Source of the DNA: Acetobacteraceae bacterium
GTDB taxonomy: Bacteria; Pseudomonadota; Alphaproteobacteria; Acetobacterales; Acetobacteraceae
Length of the DNA stretch: 64,000 nucleotides
Reading direction: 5' to 3'
Assembly: GCA_031291725.1 (NCBI GenBank)
Contig: JARLIM010000021.1
Location: 1 to 64,000 of the forward strand
Shown here: in pieces, positions 1 through 9,432 of the stretch
Position numbering within the stretch: the first letter of the stretch is position 1
How the letters are laid out: every line of letters begins with the position of its first letter
Notes under the pieces: model-generated
Database searches by the model: none
Seen by the model: only the letters and a program-made list of their open reading frames with translations
What the model was told of the DNA's origin: nothing
Made by a program: the position numbers and the translations under genes

Positions 1-266
1 ACTGTTCGCGGAGGGGCGGCGAGTCATTTTTCGTGCCAGAAAGGCCAAGGCGAAGACACGATGTGTGTGCATCGTGGCAAGCCTTGAACGGCTCTGGCGC
101 GGAAAAGGGCCGCCGCGCCGACCGACAGAGTTTTTCAGCAGCCGGCTAGCGGCAAGCCAGCACGTAGGGTGCCAATTCCGCGGGAAGTGCACCGCTGGCC
201 GGCGCATCGGCGCTGTTTTCATTATAAAACCGGAACATTCCAGGCACATCTCCGCCCGTGGGCCAG
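1..266. other. Left edge, no gene recognised
   Basis: No convincing gene was found in the first 266 bases on either strand. The open frames that cross it on the plus strand are arginine- and proline-rich and run antisense to the hypothetical gene that follows, which is the usual look of shadow frames in GC-rich DNA. It may hold the 3' untranslated region of that minus-strand gene. Confidence 0.4.
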
Positions 267-851
267 TCAATGGATACAAAATCGACGCTCCCGCACCGCC
301 GTCAGCACGCCCCTCGGCAACGGAATTCGTCCCCAATCGATCGGCGGTCGCGGTTTGCGCTGCCGCGGCTTGACCTCCCGCGGCGCCGGTTCAGGCACCA
401 CCACCCCAGGTTGCAGCAGCGCGTTTTCCACAGCCAACATGCGGCACACCGGCCGCAAAATCCGCGCGGCCTGCGGCGTGGCCTGGAGCAGGTCCACCAT
501 CTGAGGCTGCTGGAGAATCTCGCGCAATTGCGACCCATAGCCCGCCGCCTGATACGCCGCCGCCTTGACCAACCACCCAAACCGGCGCGGCCACAAACGT
601 GCGCCACCAGCCCGGCGCGGCCCACCCGACACCGCCCGCGATGGGCGACGCAGCAGCCGCCCGGTCTGAAACCGCGCCGCCAGCCGCTCTATTTGTCCGC
701 AAATCTCACCCAGACGCCGATACAGCAGCAGCGCCAGCACGTGGTTGAACAGCCTGCGCACCTCCCAACCGCCAACCTCACCGCGCAGCGCACGCAGCAC
801 CGCCGATAGGCTCTGATAGGATGAAAGGGGGGTGGATGAATCCATCCGCAA
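267..851 (-). CDS. Conserved hypothetical basic protein, 194 aa
   Basis: No function recognised. The protein is very arginine-rich and has no signal peptide or membrane segment. Its C-terminal part has an ordered look: a helical stretch around 'VDLLQATPQAARILRPVCRM' (about residues 115-135), then a proline-rich linker and the end motif 'RKPRPPIDWGRIPLPRGVL'. From memory, proteins with this tail recur in Acetobacteraceae as unlinked hypotheticals; this could not be searched here. The start could be the first ATG at 851 or the ATG at 845. It is transcribed away from parE. The ordered C-terminus argues for a real gene, but an antisense artefact cannot be excluded. Confidence 0.55.
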   Translation of the reverse strand: MRMDSSTPLSSYQSLSAVLRALRGEVGGWEVRRLFNHVLALLLYRRLGEICGQIERLAARFQTGRLLRRPSRAVSGGPRRAGGARLWPRRFGWLVKAAAYQAAGYGSQLREILQQPQMVDLLQATPQAARILRPVCRMLAVENALLQPGVVVPEPAPREVKPRQRKPRPPIDWGRIPLPRGVLTAVRERRFCIH

Positions 852-1091
852 TTAACAACACGTTATTTGGTCTAACTCAAGAAAAATCGCATATCCCCCA
901 AACCCACGGGGCCGGTCCACCACCCGCCTGTCGCGGCAAGCCCGAATGTGCCAGTGCAACGCCCCTCATCCGATGTGCCGTCACCGCCCCTTCATCGTCA
1001 TGCCGCCGCGCCATGACACGCGCAAAACCACCCCATGATTGCCCCTGCCCCCGCCAAACGGGTAGAGTCGTGTGAGAATCGGGAACACAGC

Positions 1092-3068
1092 ATGAACGAC
1101 CTGTTCAAGTCCGAGCCAACCGGCAAGGACGCACAAGCCTATTCGGCCAAGGACATCGAAGTCCTCGAAGGCCTGGAGCCGGTCCGGCGTCGGCCGGGCA
1201 TGTATATTGGCGGCACGGACGAGACCGCGCTGCATCACCTCGCCTCCGAGATCATCGACAATGCGATGGACGAGGCGGTGGCCGGGCATGCCAGCTTTAT
1301 CGAAGTCACGCTCGCACCCGGCAACACATTGACGGTGCGCGACAATGGGCGCGGCATTCCCACCGATCCGCACCCGAAATTCCCCACCCTGTCGGCCCTG
1401 GAGGTGATTTTCACCACGCTGCATTCGGGCGGTAAATTCTCCGGCAAGGCTTATGAGACCTCGGGCGGTCTGCATGGCGTCGGCTCCTCGGTGGTCAATG
1501 CGCTGTCCGCCTCGCTGGAGGTGGAAGTGGCGCGGGACCGCGTGTTGTGGCGGCAGAGCTATGTGCGCGGTGTGCCACAGACGGCGCTGCTGAATGCCGG
1601 TGCGGTGCAAAATCGTCGCGGCACGCAGATCCGATTCACGCCGGACACCGAGATTTTCGGTGAGCTGCGCTTCCAACCCGGCCGCCTGTATAAGCTCTGC
1701 CGCTCGAAGGCCTATCTGTTTCGCGGCGTGCGCATCCGCTGGGCGTGCGATCCCAGCCTGATCGTGGGCACCGACATTCCGGCTGAAATCGAGATCCACT
1801 ACCCTGGCGGTCTGCGGGATTCGCTGGAGGCCGATCTGGGCGGCAAAACACCGGTGGTGCCGCTCTGGGCGGGTGAGGCGAATTTCCCCACCAATGCGGC
1901 GGGCGAGCGCGCCGGGCGGATGGAATGGGCGCTGGCATGGCTGGAAGAGGGCGAGAGCGGGCTGTCCTCCTACTGCAACACCGTGCCCACCCCGCAAGGC
2001 GGCACGCATGAGGCGGGCTTCCGGGCGGCGCTGCTGAAGGGGCTGCGCGGTTGGGGCGAACAGCGCGGCACTAAAAAAGCCACCGCCATCACCGCCGACG
2101 ACGCGATGGCGGGGCTTGCCGCGAAATTGTCGGTCTTCATCCGTGAGCCGCAATTCCAGGGCCAGACCAAGGAGAAGCTGACCAACGCCGAGGCCGCGCG
2201 GCTGGTGGAAGCCGCCCTGCGCGACCGGTTCGACCATTTCCTCGCCGCCAGCCCGTCACAGGCCGATGCGCTGCTGGCCTTCACCATCGAGCGCGCCGAG
2301 GAGCGGCTGCGGCGCAAGGAGTTGAAAGACGCGCCCCGAAAGACCGCCACACGCCGTCTGCGCCTGCCGGGCAAGCTGGCCGATTGCGCGTCCGAAGACA
2401 CCTCACGCACCGAATTGTTCCTCGTCGAGGGGGACAGCGCCGGCGGTTCGGCCAAGCAGGCGCGGGATCGGGCGACACAGGCGGTGCTGCCTCTGCGCGG
2501 CAAAATCCTCAATGTCGCCAGCGCCTCCACCGAGAAGCTGCGGCAGAATCAGGAATTGAAGGATCTGATCGAGGCTTTGGGCTGCGGCGTGGGCGATCGT
2601 TTCGAGCGCACCCGCCTGCGCTATGGCCGGGTGATCATCATGACAGACGCCGACGTGGACGGCGCGCATATCGCCTCGCTGCTGATGACCTTCTTCTACC
2701 GTGAGCTGCCGGAACTGATCCGCCAGGGCCACATCTACCTCGCCCAACCGCCGCTCTATCGCCTCACCCAAGGGGCGAAGTCGATCTATGCGATGGATGA
2801 TGCGGATCGCGAGAGCAAGCTTGCTCTGTTCCGTCCGGGGGCGAAGGTGGAGATCAGCCGCTTCAAGGGCCTGGGCGAAATGCCGCCCGCCGCCCTGAAG
2901 GAAACCACGATGGACCCCGCGCGCCGCACTCTGTTGAAAGTGGTCTCGCCGCCGGAAGATCGCGCGCGGACGGAGGAGCGGGTGGAGAGCCTGATGGGGC
3001 GCAAGCCGGAACTGCGCTTTCAGTTCATCCAGGAAAATGCCCGTCTGGCGGGCGAACTGGACGTTTAA
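1092..3068 (+). CDS. parE: DNA topoisomerase IV subunit B
   Basis: ATPase subunit of topoisomerase IV, which works with ParC to decatenate sister chromosomes. The 658-residue product starts with the GHKL ATPase: 'EGLEPVRRRPGMYIGGT' near residue 25, then 'DNGRGIP' and 'GLHGVGSSVVNALS'. The Toprim domain carries 'EGDSAGGSA' near residue 446 and the metal-binding 'DADVDGAHI' near residue 520. The length fits ParE better than GyrB, which usually carries an extra insertion. The start was placed at ATG 1092 ('MNDLFKSEP') rather than the longer frame from 1035, because the extra 19 residues look non-coding. No parC lies in the window. A dispersed repeat follows the gene. Confidence 0.93.
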   Translation: MNDLFKSEPTGKDAQAYSAKDIEVLEGLEPVRRRPGMYIGGTDETALHHLASEIIDNAMDEAVAGHASFIEVTLAPGNTLTVRDNGRGIPTDPHPKFPTLSALEVIFTTLHSGGKFSGKAYETSGGLHGVGSSVVNALSASLEVEVARDRVLWRQSYVRGVPQTALLNAGAVQNRRGTQIRFTPDTEIFGELRFQPGRLYKLCRSKAYLFRGVRIRWACDPSLIVGTDIPAEIEIHYPGGLRDSLEADLGGKTPVVPLWAGEANFPTNAAGERAGRMEWALAWLEEGESGLSSYCNTVPTPQGGTHEAGFRAALLKGLRGWGEQRGTKKATAITADDAMAGLAAKLSVFIREPQFQGQTKEKLTNAEAARLVEAALRDRFDHFLAASPSQADALLAFTIERAEERLRRKELKDAPRKTATRRLRLPGKLADCASEDTSRTELFLVEGDSAGGSAKQARDRATQAVLPLRGKILNVASASTEKLRQNQELKDLIEALGCGVGDRFERTRLRYGRVIIMTDADVDGAHIASLLMTFFYRELPELIRQGHIYLAQPPLYRLTQGAKSIYAMDDADRESKLALFRPGAKVEISRFKGLGEMPPAALKETTMDPARRTLLKVVSPPEDRARTEERVESLMGRKPELRFQFIQENARLAGELDV

Positions 3069-3111
3069 GGCGCGATGATTGCGGGGTGAAACCTGACCAA
3101 CCCCCCCCAAT

Positions 3112-3197
3112 CCGTCATTGTGGCACGCAGTGCCGCAATCCATCGCAGGGCTTGGCTGCATCGCGGTGGATGGCTGCGCTCCGCGCGCCATGACGGG
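3112..3197. repeat. Dispersed palindromic intergenic repeat, copy A
   Basis: The element begins with CCGTCAT and ends with ATGACGG, so its ends are inverted repeats. It contains GGCACgcaGTGCC (3122-3134), then AATCCATCGC and, further on, GGTGGATGGC. Copy B at 7644-7730 shares the order of these blocks and also a TGAAACCTG block about 20-30 bases upstream. It lies in the 337-base gap between parE and hupB, which otherwise holds only a short direct repeat and a hairpin. Confidence 0.75.
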
Positions 3198-3246
3198 GGA
3201 ATGCGGCTTCAACCCCAACCCCAACCCGTCCATGACGGGGGAATGG
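3188..3246. repeat. Short direct repeat beside repeat copy A
   Basis: The string CATGACGGGGGAATG occurs at about 3189-3203 and again at about 3231-3245, separated by a stretch of CAACCC units. This looks like partial duplication of the right end of repeat copy A. Confidence 0.6.
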
Positions 3247-3366
3247 GGATGCGGGTTCAGCCCTCAATCATCTGGATCTGGAGAGCGACGCGTTTCATCT
3301 GAGACAGCATCGTCGTCGGGCGGAAAGGCGCAGTGTCATCCGCCATCGCCGGGAGTTCGGTGGCAA

Positions 3367-3392
3367 GGCGGAGGACGCAGGGTGCCTCCGCC
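3367..3392 (-). terminator. Hairpin downstream of hupB, possible terminator
   Basis: A perfect 8-bp stem, GGCGGAGG and CCTCCGCC, encloses a 10-base loop about 15 bases past the hupB stop. There is no clear T run on the minus strand, so it is a weak terminator candidate. Confidence 0.4.
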
Positions 3393-3405
3393 CGCTGAGT
3401 TCCGA

Positions 3406-3675
3406 TCAGACAGACGTCTTCAGCGACGGCGATGCCTTAAAACGAACGGTCTTACCTGCCGTCACCTTCACAGATTCGCCGGTGCGCGGATTCATCGCCT
3501 TGCGCGCCTTGGTTTCACGCACCGTGAAGGTTCCAAAACTGGGCAGGGTGAATTTGCCGTTCTTTTTCAGCTCGCCAATAATCGCCGCGATCACATCGCT
3601 TGCGGTGCGATTGGCTGCCACCCCGGTCAGGGACGCTGATTCCTGTATGACCTGGGCAATGAACGCCTTGGACAT
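3406..3675 (-). CDS. hupB: HU-family DNA-binding protein
   Basis: Small histone-like protein that bends and compacts DNA as a dimer. The 89 residues cover the full HU/IHF fold: N-terminal helices 'MSKAFIAQVIQ', the beta-saddle 'GKFTLPSFGTFTVRE', and the DNA-binding arm 'RKAMNPRTGESVKV' followed by 'KTVRFKASPSLK'. The arm carries the NPRTG motif, whose proline intercalates into DNA in HU. HU and IHF are close relatives; the sequence fits HU rather than IhfA or IhfB. It is a single gene, divergent from murQ, with a roughly 200-base promoter region between them. Confidence 0.93.
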   Translation of the reverse strand: MSKAFIAQVIQESASLTGVAANRTASDVIAAIIGELKKNGKFTLPSFGTFTVRETKARKAMNPRTGESVKVTAGKTVRFKASPSLKTSV

Positions 3676-3916
3676 TCACTCTCTCTCCTGCTCGCCCGGT
3701 TCACGCCCAGGCTGTTGCGTTGCAGCGGGCTCGCTGCCAGTTTTGACGCCTCCGGCAGCGCAAGCCAGCACGTAACAACGCCGCACCAGACTTGTAAATC
3801 ATTTTGTAACCCAGGCTGCAATCCACGGAAATCCGGCAATAATTCTGCCCAAATCGTTAAACACCCGGTTGCGTTGACGTTTCGGAAAAGTGGCAGACAA
3901 CAACAAGCGAGTTGAT

Positions 3917-4819
3917 ATGACCCAGGGGCCGCTTCAATCCGAGACTGAATCGATGAGTGCCCGTTTCGACATGCTCGACTCGTGGACATCTCGCAGCGTG
4001 TTGCAAGCTTTTTGGGAATCGCAAATGGCCGCCACGGCTGCCGTGCAGCCCGCTCTCGCCCAAATTGAGGCCTCGGCTGAGGCGGCGGTGGAACGGTTGC
4101 GCAAAGGCAAGGGCCGCCTCGTCTATGCCGGAGCTGGAACGTCGGGGCGAATCGGCGTGCAGGATGGTGCCGAGTTGCCGCCCACGTTCGGCTGGCCTGA
4201 AAATCGATTGGTGCTGATGATGGCCGGAGGGCCTGCCGCCTTCACCCAGGCCATCGAGAATGCCGAGGATGACATGGCGGCGGCGGAGCGCGAGATCGCG
4301 GCGCAGCGGATCGGGCCGGATGACGTGGTGATCGGCATCGCCGCCAGCGGCAGCACCCCCTTCACCCTGGCCGCCCTCACCGCCGCGCGCGCGGCCGGCG
4401 CCTGCACCATTGCCGTGGCCAACGCCGGCGGTGGGGCGATCCTGAAGGCGGCGGAATTCCCGATCCTGACCGAGACCGGGGCCGAACCCATCGCCGGCTC
4501 CACCCGGCTGAAGGCGGGCACCGCGCAGAAGGTGGTGCTGAACCTGTTCTCCTCGCTGGTGATGATCCGGCTCGGCCATGTCTATCGCGGCCTGATGGTG
4601 GACATGCAGGCGCGCAACGCCAAATTGCGGGTGCGCGCCCGGCGGATGTTGGCCCATCTCACCGATGCCGCACCGGCTGAGATCGAAGCCGCCCTCGATG
4701 CCACCCAGGGCCGGGTCAAACCGGCTGTTTTGATCCTCCTGCTTGGCTGCGGCATTGAAGAGGCAGATGCTGCACTGGCGCGGCATGATGGGCATTTGCG
4801 CGCGGCGCTGACGGAGTAA
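3917..4819 (+). CDS. murQ: N-acetylmuramic acid 6-phosphate etherase
   Basis: Cleaves the lactyl ether of MurNAc-6-phosphate to give GlcNAc-6-phosphate and D-lactate, a step in peptidoglycan recycling. The SIS domain shows 'GAGTSGRIGV' near residue 72, and Glu86 ('AELPPTFG') and Glu117 ('NAEDD') appear to match the two catalytic glutamates of the family. ATG 3917 ('MTQGPLQ') is preferred; a GTG at 3890 in the same frame would add nine residues. The next gene, nagA, follows after 5 bases and uses the product, so the two form a recycling operon. The C-terminal domain is intact and the length of 300 residues is normal. Confidence 0.93.
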   Translation: MTQGPLQSETESMSARFDMLDSWTSRSVLQAFWESQMAATAAVQPALAQIEASAEAAVERLRKGKGRLVYAGAGTSGRIGVQDGAELPPTFGWPENRLVLMMAGGPAAFTQAIENAEDDMAAAEREIAAQRIGPDDVVIGIAASGSTPFTLAALTAARAAGACTIAVANAGGGAILKAAEFPILTETGAEPIAGSTRLKAGTAQKVVLNLFSSLVMIRLGHVYRGLMVDMQARNAKLRVRARRMLAHLTDAAPAEIEAALDATQGRVKPAVLILLLGCGIEEADAALARHDGHLRAALTE

Positions 4820-4824
4820 CGGAT

Positions 4825-5955
4825 ATGAAGGCCCTCCTGGCGCAGCGCGTGTTCGACGGCAAACATGTTCTTCCGCCGCAAGCTGTGCTGATCGAAGACG
4901 CGACTGTCATCGGGCTGGTGGCGCCGGACGCCATGCCGCGCGGCATTGAGGTCATGCAGCTCAACGATGCCGCCCTGCTGGCCCCCGGCTTTGTCGATAT
5001 CCAGGTCAATGGTGGCGGCGGGGTGCTGTTCAACCATCGCCAGGACGTGCCGACCCTGCGCCACATCGCCCAGGCGCATGCCCGGCTCGGCACCACCGCC
5101 ATTCTGCCCACCCTGTTCAGCTCCGACATCGCCTCGCGCTATTGCGCCATCGACGCCGCCCGGCAGGCGATTGAGGAGCGGGTGCCGGGGATCGTCGGGC
5201 TGCATCTGGAAGGCCCGTTTCTCTCGCCCACACGGCGCGGCATTCATCCGGCGCGGATGATCGTCCCCCCGTCCGACACCGACATGGCGCAGATCCGTGC
5301 GGCCTTCCCCGGTCCGATGCTGATCACCCTGGCGCCGGAAGTGGTGGAATTCGAACTCATCCGCAGCTTGCGTGCCGCCGGGCGCATCGTGTTCGCCGGG
5401 CATTCCGATGCCAGTTGCGACACCGCCCAGGCCAGTTTCGACGCCGGCGTGACCGGGGTGACGCATCTGTTCAACGCAATGTCACAAATCACCCCGCGCG
5501 AGCCGGGTCTGGTGGGGGCGGCACTGCTCAACGGCTATGGCGGGATTATCGTCGATCTGCTGCATGTCGATCCGGTCAATATCCGCCTCGCCCATCGCCT
5601 GATGGGGCCGGAGCGGCTGTTCCTGGTCTCGGACGCCATGGCCACCGTCGGCGGTGGCGCAACCAGTTTCGACATCGACGGCAACCATATCCGCCTGCAT
5701 GACGGCATGCTGGCGGATGCGAACTTCACCCTCGCCGGTGCGCATCTCTCCATGGCCGGCGCCCTGCGCAATGCGGTGAAATATGTGGGCATTCCGCTGC
5801 AGGATGCGCTGCGCATGGCCACATCCACCCCGGCGGCGGCGGTCGGGCTGCCGCGACATGGCAAGATCATGCCGGGCAGCCGCGCCGATTTCGTCGAACT
5901 CGGCCCAGACCTCGCCGTGCGTGCCGTGTGGCAGAACGGCGAGGTACTGGAATGA
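4825..5955 (+). CDS. nagA: N-acetylglucosamine-6-phosphate deacetylase
   Basis: Removes acetate from GlcNAc-6-phosphate to give glucosamine-6-phosphate, the step after MurQ. It is an amidohydrolase-fold enzyme of 376 residues. The metal and catalytic positions are visible: Glu129 in 'HLEGPFLSP', His193 in 'FAGHSDAS', His214 in 'THLFNAM', and Asp270 in 'LVSDAMATVGG'. The N-terminal 'APGFVDIQVNGGGG' is typical of NagA. No nagB or sugar PTS gene is adjacent, so the product probably enters the hexosamine pathway through genes elsewhere. It ends one base before the convergent aldehyde dehydrogenase. Confidence 0.94.
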   Translation: MKALLAQRVFDGKHVLPPQAVLIEDATVIGLVAPDAMPRGIEVMQLNDAALLAPGFVDIQVNGGGGVLFNHRQDVPTLRHIAQAHARLGTTAILPTLFSSDIASRYCAIDAARQAIEERVPGIVGLHLEGPFLSPTRRGIHPARMIVPPSDTDMAQIRAAFPGPMLITLAPEVVEFELIRSLRAAGRIVFAGHSDASCDTAQASFDAGVTGVTHLFNAMSQITPREPGLVGAALLNGYGGIIVDLLHVDPVNIRLAHRLMGPERLFLVSDAMATVGGGATSFDIDGNHIRLHDGMLADANFTLAGAHLSMAGALRNAVKYVGIPLQDALRMATSTPAAAVGLPRHGKIMPGSRADFVELGPDLAVRAVWQNGEVLE

Positions 5956-7389
5956 TCAGATCGCGGCCTGGCTGACCATTTTGGTGTTCAGATAGGCCTC
6001 GATCGCCTCGGTGCCGCCCTCGGAGCCATAGCCGCTGTCCTTGATGCCGCCGAACGGCACTTCCGGCAGGGCGATGCCGTGATGGTTGATCGACAGCATG
6101 CCAACCTCAACGCGCGTCGTCAGCGCGTTCACCGTCTTGAACGACGACGTATAGGCATAGGCCGCCAGACCGTAATCCAGGCGATTGGCCTCGGCCACCA
6201 CCTCATCGATGGTGGAGAAACGCTGCACCAGGGCGATCGGGCCGAACGGCTCGTCATTCATCGCGCGCATATCGGTCGTCATGCCGGTCAGCACGGTCGG
6301 CTCGAAGAAATTGCCGACATTGCCGATGCGCTTGCCGCCGGCGGCAATCGTCGCGCCCTTGGCCACCGCGTCGGTAATCAGCCCTTCCATCGCCGGAATC
6401 CGGCGCGGATTGGCCAGCGGGCCCATCGTCACACCTTCGTCCAGCCCGTTGCCAACCTTGAGCTTGTTGACGCGGGCGACCAGCTTTTCCACGAATTCGT
6501 CATGCACATCGTCCTGCACCAGGAAACGGGTGGGGGCGACGCAGACCTGGCCGGCATTGCGGAATTTGTTGGCGGCGAGGATGACAGCGGCGGCATTCAG
6601 ATCGGCATCGTTGAAAATCATCGACGGCGCATGCCCGCCAAGTTCCATCGTCACCCGCTTCATATGCGCACCGGCCAGGGCGGCCAGATGCTTGCCCACC
6701 ACCGTCGAGCCGGTGAAGGTCAGCTTGCGGATAACCGGATGCGGAATCAGATATTCGCTGATCGTGGCCGGCACGCCGAAGACCAGATTGATCACGCCCG
6801 CCGGCACACCGGCATCCAACCAGCACTGCACATAGGCGGCCAGCGAGGCCGGGGTTTCTTCCGGCCCCTTGACGATGATCGAACACCCCGCCGCCAGCGC
6901 GCCGCAGATTTTGCGGTTGGCCTGGTTGATCGGGAAGTTCCACGGGCAGAACGCCGCCACCGGGCCGACCGGCTCCTTGATCACCAATTGCTGAATGTTC
7001 TCCGCACGCGACGGCACCACACGCCCATAAGCGCGGCGGGCCTCTTCGGCGAACCATTCGATCACATCGGCGGAGAACGCGGTTTCCACCTTGGCTTCGC
7101 CGAACGGCTTGCCCTGCTCCATCGTCATCAGACGGGCGATGGCATCCACGCGGGTGCGCAAAATCTCGGCCGCCTTGCGCATGATCTTGCTGCGGTCATA
7201 GGCAGCCATCCGGCGCCAGACCTCGAAGCCCTTCTGAACCGAGATCAGCGCACGGTCGAGATCGGCGATGTCGGCATGTGCCACGGTGCCATTGATGTCG
7301 CCGGTGGCGGGGTTGGCAACGTCGAGGGTCTTGCCGGACTGGCTCGGACCCCAATTGCCATCGATGAGCAATTGAACGGCAGGATACAT
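5956..7389 (-). CDS. NAD(P)-dependent aldehyde dehydrogenase, succinate-semialdehyde type
   Basis: Oxidises an aldehyde to the acid. The 477-residue protein has the full ALDH fold: 'CPWNFPINQ' with Asn151, the cofactor loop 'FTGSTVVGK' (about 226-234), the general base Glu249 in 'MELGGHAP', and the catalytic Cys283 in '[11 protein letters not shown]'. The overall pattern resembles GabD-like succinate-semialdehyde dehydrogenases, but the substrate cannot be read with certainty. The start at 7389 has a good ribosome site (GGGAGAA). A longer frame from 7494 adds 35 residues with no ALDH character. No gabT or other GABA gene lies alongside. Confidence 0.88.
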   Translation of the reverse strand: MYPAVQLLIDGNWGPSQSGKTLDVANPATGDINGTVAHADIADLDRALISVQKGFEVWRRMAAYDRSKIMRKAAEILRTRVDAIARLMTMEQGKPFGEAKVETAFSADVIEWFAEEARRAYGRVVPSRAENIQQLVIKEPVGPVAAFCPWNFPINQANRKICGALAAGCSIIVKGPEETPASLAAYVQCWLDAGVPAGVINLVFGVPATISEYLIPHPVIRKLTFTGSTVVGKHLAALAGAHMKRVTMELGGHAPSMIFNDADLNAAAVILAANKFRNAGQVCVAPTRFLVQDDVHDEFVEKLVARVNKLKVGNGLDEGVTMGPLANPRRIPAMEGLITDAVAKGATIAAGGKRIGNVGNFFEPTVLTGMTTDMRAMNDEPFGPIALVQRFSTIDEVVAEANRLDYGLAAYAYTSSFKTVNALTTRVEVGMLSINHHGIALPEVPFGGIKDSGYGSEGGTEAIEAYLNTKMVSQAAI

Positions 7390-7643
7390 CGCTTGGTTCT
7401 CCCGAATCTGAAATTGGGCGCCGCAGCACCGATACACCAGCATCATGCGCGGGGAACGCCCCAGGGTCGAGAGAGCGCAAATGCAGTGCGGCAATGCGCA
7501 TTATATTTCACGTTGCCGCTGGCGCGCGCGGGTATGCGGTAGAGGCCCGGCTCTGCGAGAATTCCTCCACAGGACCGCGTCTCGGCAGCGCAACCTGATC
7601 GACCGAATGGTCTCGCGCTGAGGGTTGAAACCTGCCCCCCAAA

Positions 7644-7730
7644 CCGTCATTGCGGCACGACGTGCCGCAATCCATCGCGGTGTTTGACTGCCTCGCGATG
7701 GATGGCAGCAACGCGCGCGCCATGACGTCG
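7644..7730. repeat. Dispersed palindromic intergenic repeat, copy B
   Basis: This element runs CCGTCATTGC, then GGCACgacGTGCC (7654-7666), AATCCATCGCGG, CGCGATGGATGGC and finally CATGACG. It has the same block order as copy A at 3112-3197 and the same upstream TGAAACCTG block. It fills the middle of the 467-base gap between the aldehyde dehydrogenase and the hydrolase operon. The rest of that gap holds nothing else I recognise. Confidence 0.75.
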
Positions 7731-7856
7731 GGGATAAGGGGGTCATTGGGTTTGGAGGCCAACGCATCCGGGCCATCCGTCACCACCCGCATCGCCACAG
7801 AACTGTCACGCCATTTCACGCCCGTCATGCTACGGACCCGTCCCGATGGAGGGACG

Positions 7857-9425
7857 ATGATGGCCAAGCGCAATGTGTTGCTGATCGTGGTCGATCAATG
7901 GCGGGCGGATTGCCTGCCCGCACTCGGCACCCCGCATTTGCGCACCCCCAATATCGACAGGCTTTGCAGCGCTGGCGTCACGTTCAGCAACAACGTCGCC
8001 GTCTGCGTGCCCTGCGGCCCGGCGCGGGCGTCGATGTATACCGGGCAATATCTGATGAACCATCGTCAGGTGCAGAACTGGGTTCCGCTCGACCGCCGCC
8101 ATGTCACCCTGCCCCAGGCCGCACGGGCATTGGGGCATGATCCGGCGTTGATCGGCTACACCACCACGCCGCCAGACCCGCGCACCACCTCCGCCGATGA
8201 TCCGCGCCTGACCAGCATGGGCGACGTGATGGAAGGCTGGCGGCCGGTCGGGGAGTTCGGGCCGGATCACGATCATTATTTCGGCTGGCTGGCACAGCAG
8301 GGCTATAAGCTGCCAGAAATTCGCCAGGATATCTGGCTGCCGGACGGGCTGGATGTGCTGCCCGGCGCGACCGATCTGCCTTCCCGCGTGCCATCGGACC
8401 TCTCCGACAGTGCCTATTTCACCACGCGGGCGCTGGAATATCTCATGGGGCGGGGGGGCAAGCCGTTCTTTCTGCATCTGGGCTATTACCGCCCGCACCC
8501 GCCTTTCGTCGCCAGCGCGCCGTTTCATGCGATGTATCGGCCGCAGGACATGCCCCCGCCCGTGCGGGCTGCGTCCACCGAGGCGGAGGCCGCACAGCAT
8601 CCCTTGCTCGCCTATCATCTCGGCCGCTCCCGGCAGGCGAATTACTTCCAACGCGGCGAGGGGCTTTCCGCCGAGCTGACCGACGCCCAGATCGCCCAGA
8701 TGCGCGCCACCTATTACGGCATGATCAGCGAGGTCGATGCCCAGCTTGGCCGCGTCTTCGCCTGGATGGACGACGCCCAGGCGTGGGACGACACCCTGGT
8801 GATTTTCACCTCCGATCATGGCGAGCAATTGGGCGATCATCATCTGCTCGGCAAGCTGGGCTATTTCGATGAAAGCTACCGCGTGCCGCTGGTCATCGTG
8901 GCGCCGCAGGCCGAGGCCGCGCGGGGGGGCGTGGTGGCGGCGCCGGTGGAGAATATCGACCTCATGCCCACCATCATCGACTGGCTCGGCGGCACCCCGC
9001 CCGATGCGATCGATGGACGCAGCCTGCTGCCCTTCCTGCATGGCCAAACGCCCGCCGATTGGCGCGATGCGCTGCATTACGAATATGATTTCCGCAACGT
9101 GCATGCCACCAATGCCGAGGACGTGCTTGGGATTGCGATGGATGATGCGTCGTTGATGGTGGTGCAGGATGCGGCGTTCAAATACGTCCATTTCACCACC
9201 CTGCCGCCGCTGCTGTTCGATCTGCTTGCCGATCCGGCGCAATTGACCAACCGGGCCGACGATCCCGCCTATGCCGACATCGTGCGCCGCTATGCGCAAA
9301 AGGCGCTGTCGTGGCGGATGCGTCACACCGATCGTGGCCTGACCCGCTATCGCGCCACTCCGCGGGGGTTGGAACACCGTTCTGCAGATGGCACGGCTTG
9401 CCGGGTCGGGGAACGCGGGGGATAG
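7857..9425 (+). CDS. pehA: Phosphonate monoester hydrolase, sulfatase superfamily
   Basis: A 522-residue alkaline-phosphatase-superfamily hydrolase that closely resembles the rhizobial and Burkholderia phosphonate monoester hydrolases as I remember them. These split phosphonate monoesters, phosphodiesters and some sulfate esters. The N-terminus 'NVLLIVVDQWRAD' gives metal ligands Asp13 and Gln14. Cys53 in 'CGPARAS' fits the CxPxR signature whose cysteine is converted to formylglycine. Asp320 and His321 lie in 'TSDHGEQLGDHH'. There is no signal peptide, so it should act in the cytoplasm. The start is ATG 7857 or 7860, after a GGAGGG site. An ABC importer begins 8 bases downstream. Confidence 0.88.
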   Translation: MMAKRNVLLIVVDQWRADCLPALGTPHLRTPNIDRLCSAGVTFSNNVAVCVPCGPARASMYTGQYLMNHRQVQNWVPLDRRHVTLPQAARALGHDPALIGYTTTPPDPRTTSADDPRLTSMGDVMEGWRPVGEFGPDHDHYFGWLAQQGYKLPEIRQDIWLPDGLDVLPGATDLPSRVPSDLSDSAYFTTRALEYLMGRGGKPFFLHLGYYRPHPPFVASAPFHAMYRPQDMPPPVRAASTEAEAAQHPLLAYHLGRSRQANYFQRGEGLSAELTDAQIAQMRATYYGMISEVDAQLGRVFAWMDDAQAWDDTLVIFTSDHGEQLGDHHLLGKLGYFDESYRVPLVIVAPQAEAARGGVVAAPVENIDLMPTIIDWLGGTPPDAIDGRSLLPFLHGQTPADWRDALHYEYDFRNVHATNAEDVLGIAMDDASLMVVQDAAFKYVHFTTLPPLLFDLLADPAQLTNRADDPAYADIVRRYAQKALSWRMRHTDRGLTRYRATPRGLEHRSADGTACRVGERGG

Positions 9426-9432
9426 TCTGCCC

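Noticed and set aside
821-1075. 84-codon plus-strand frame ahead of parE
   Set aside because: No similarity or ribosome site; it ends just before parE and looks like leader DNA.
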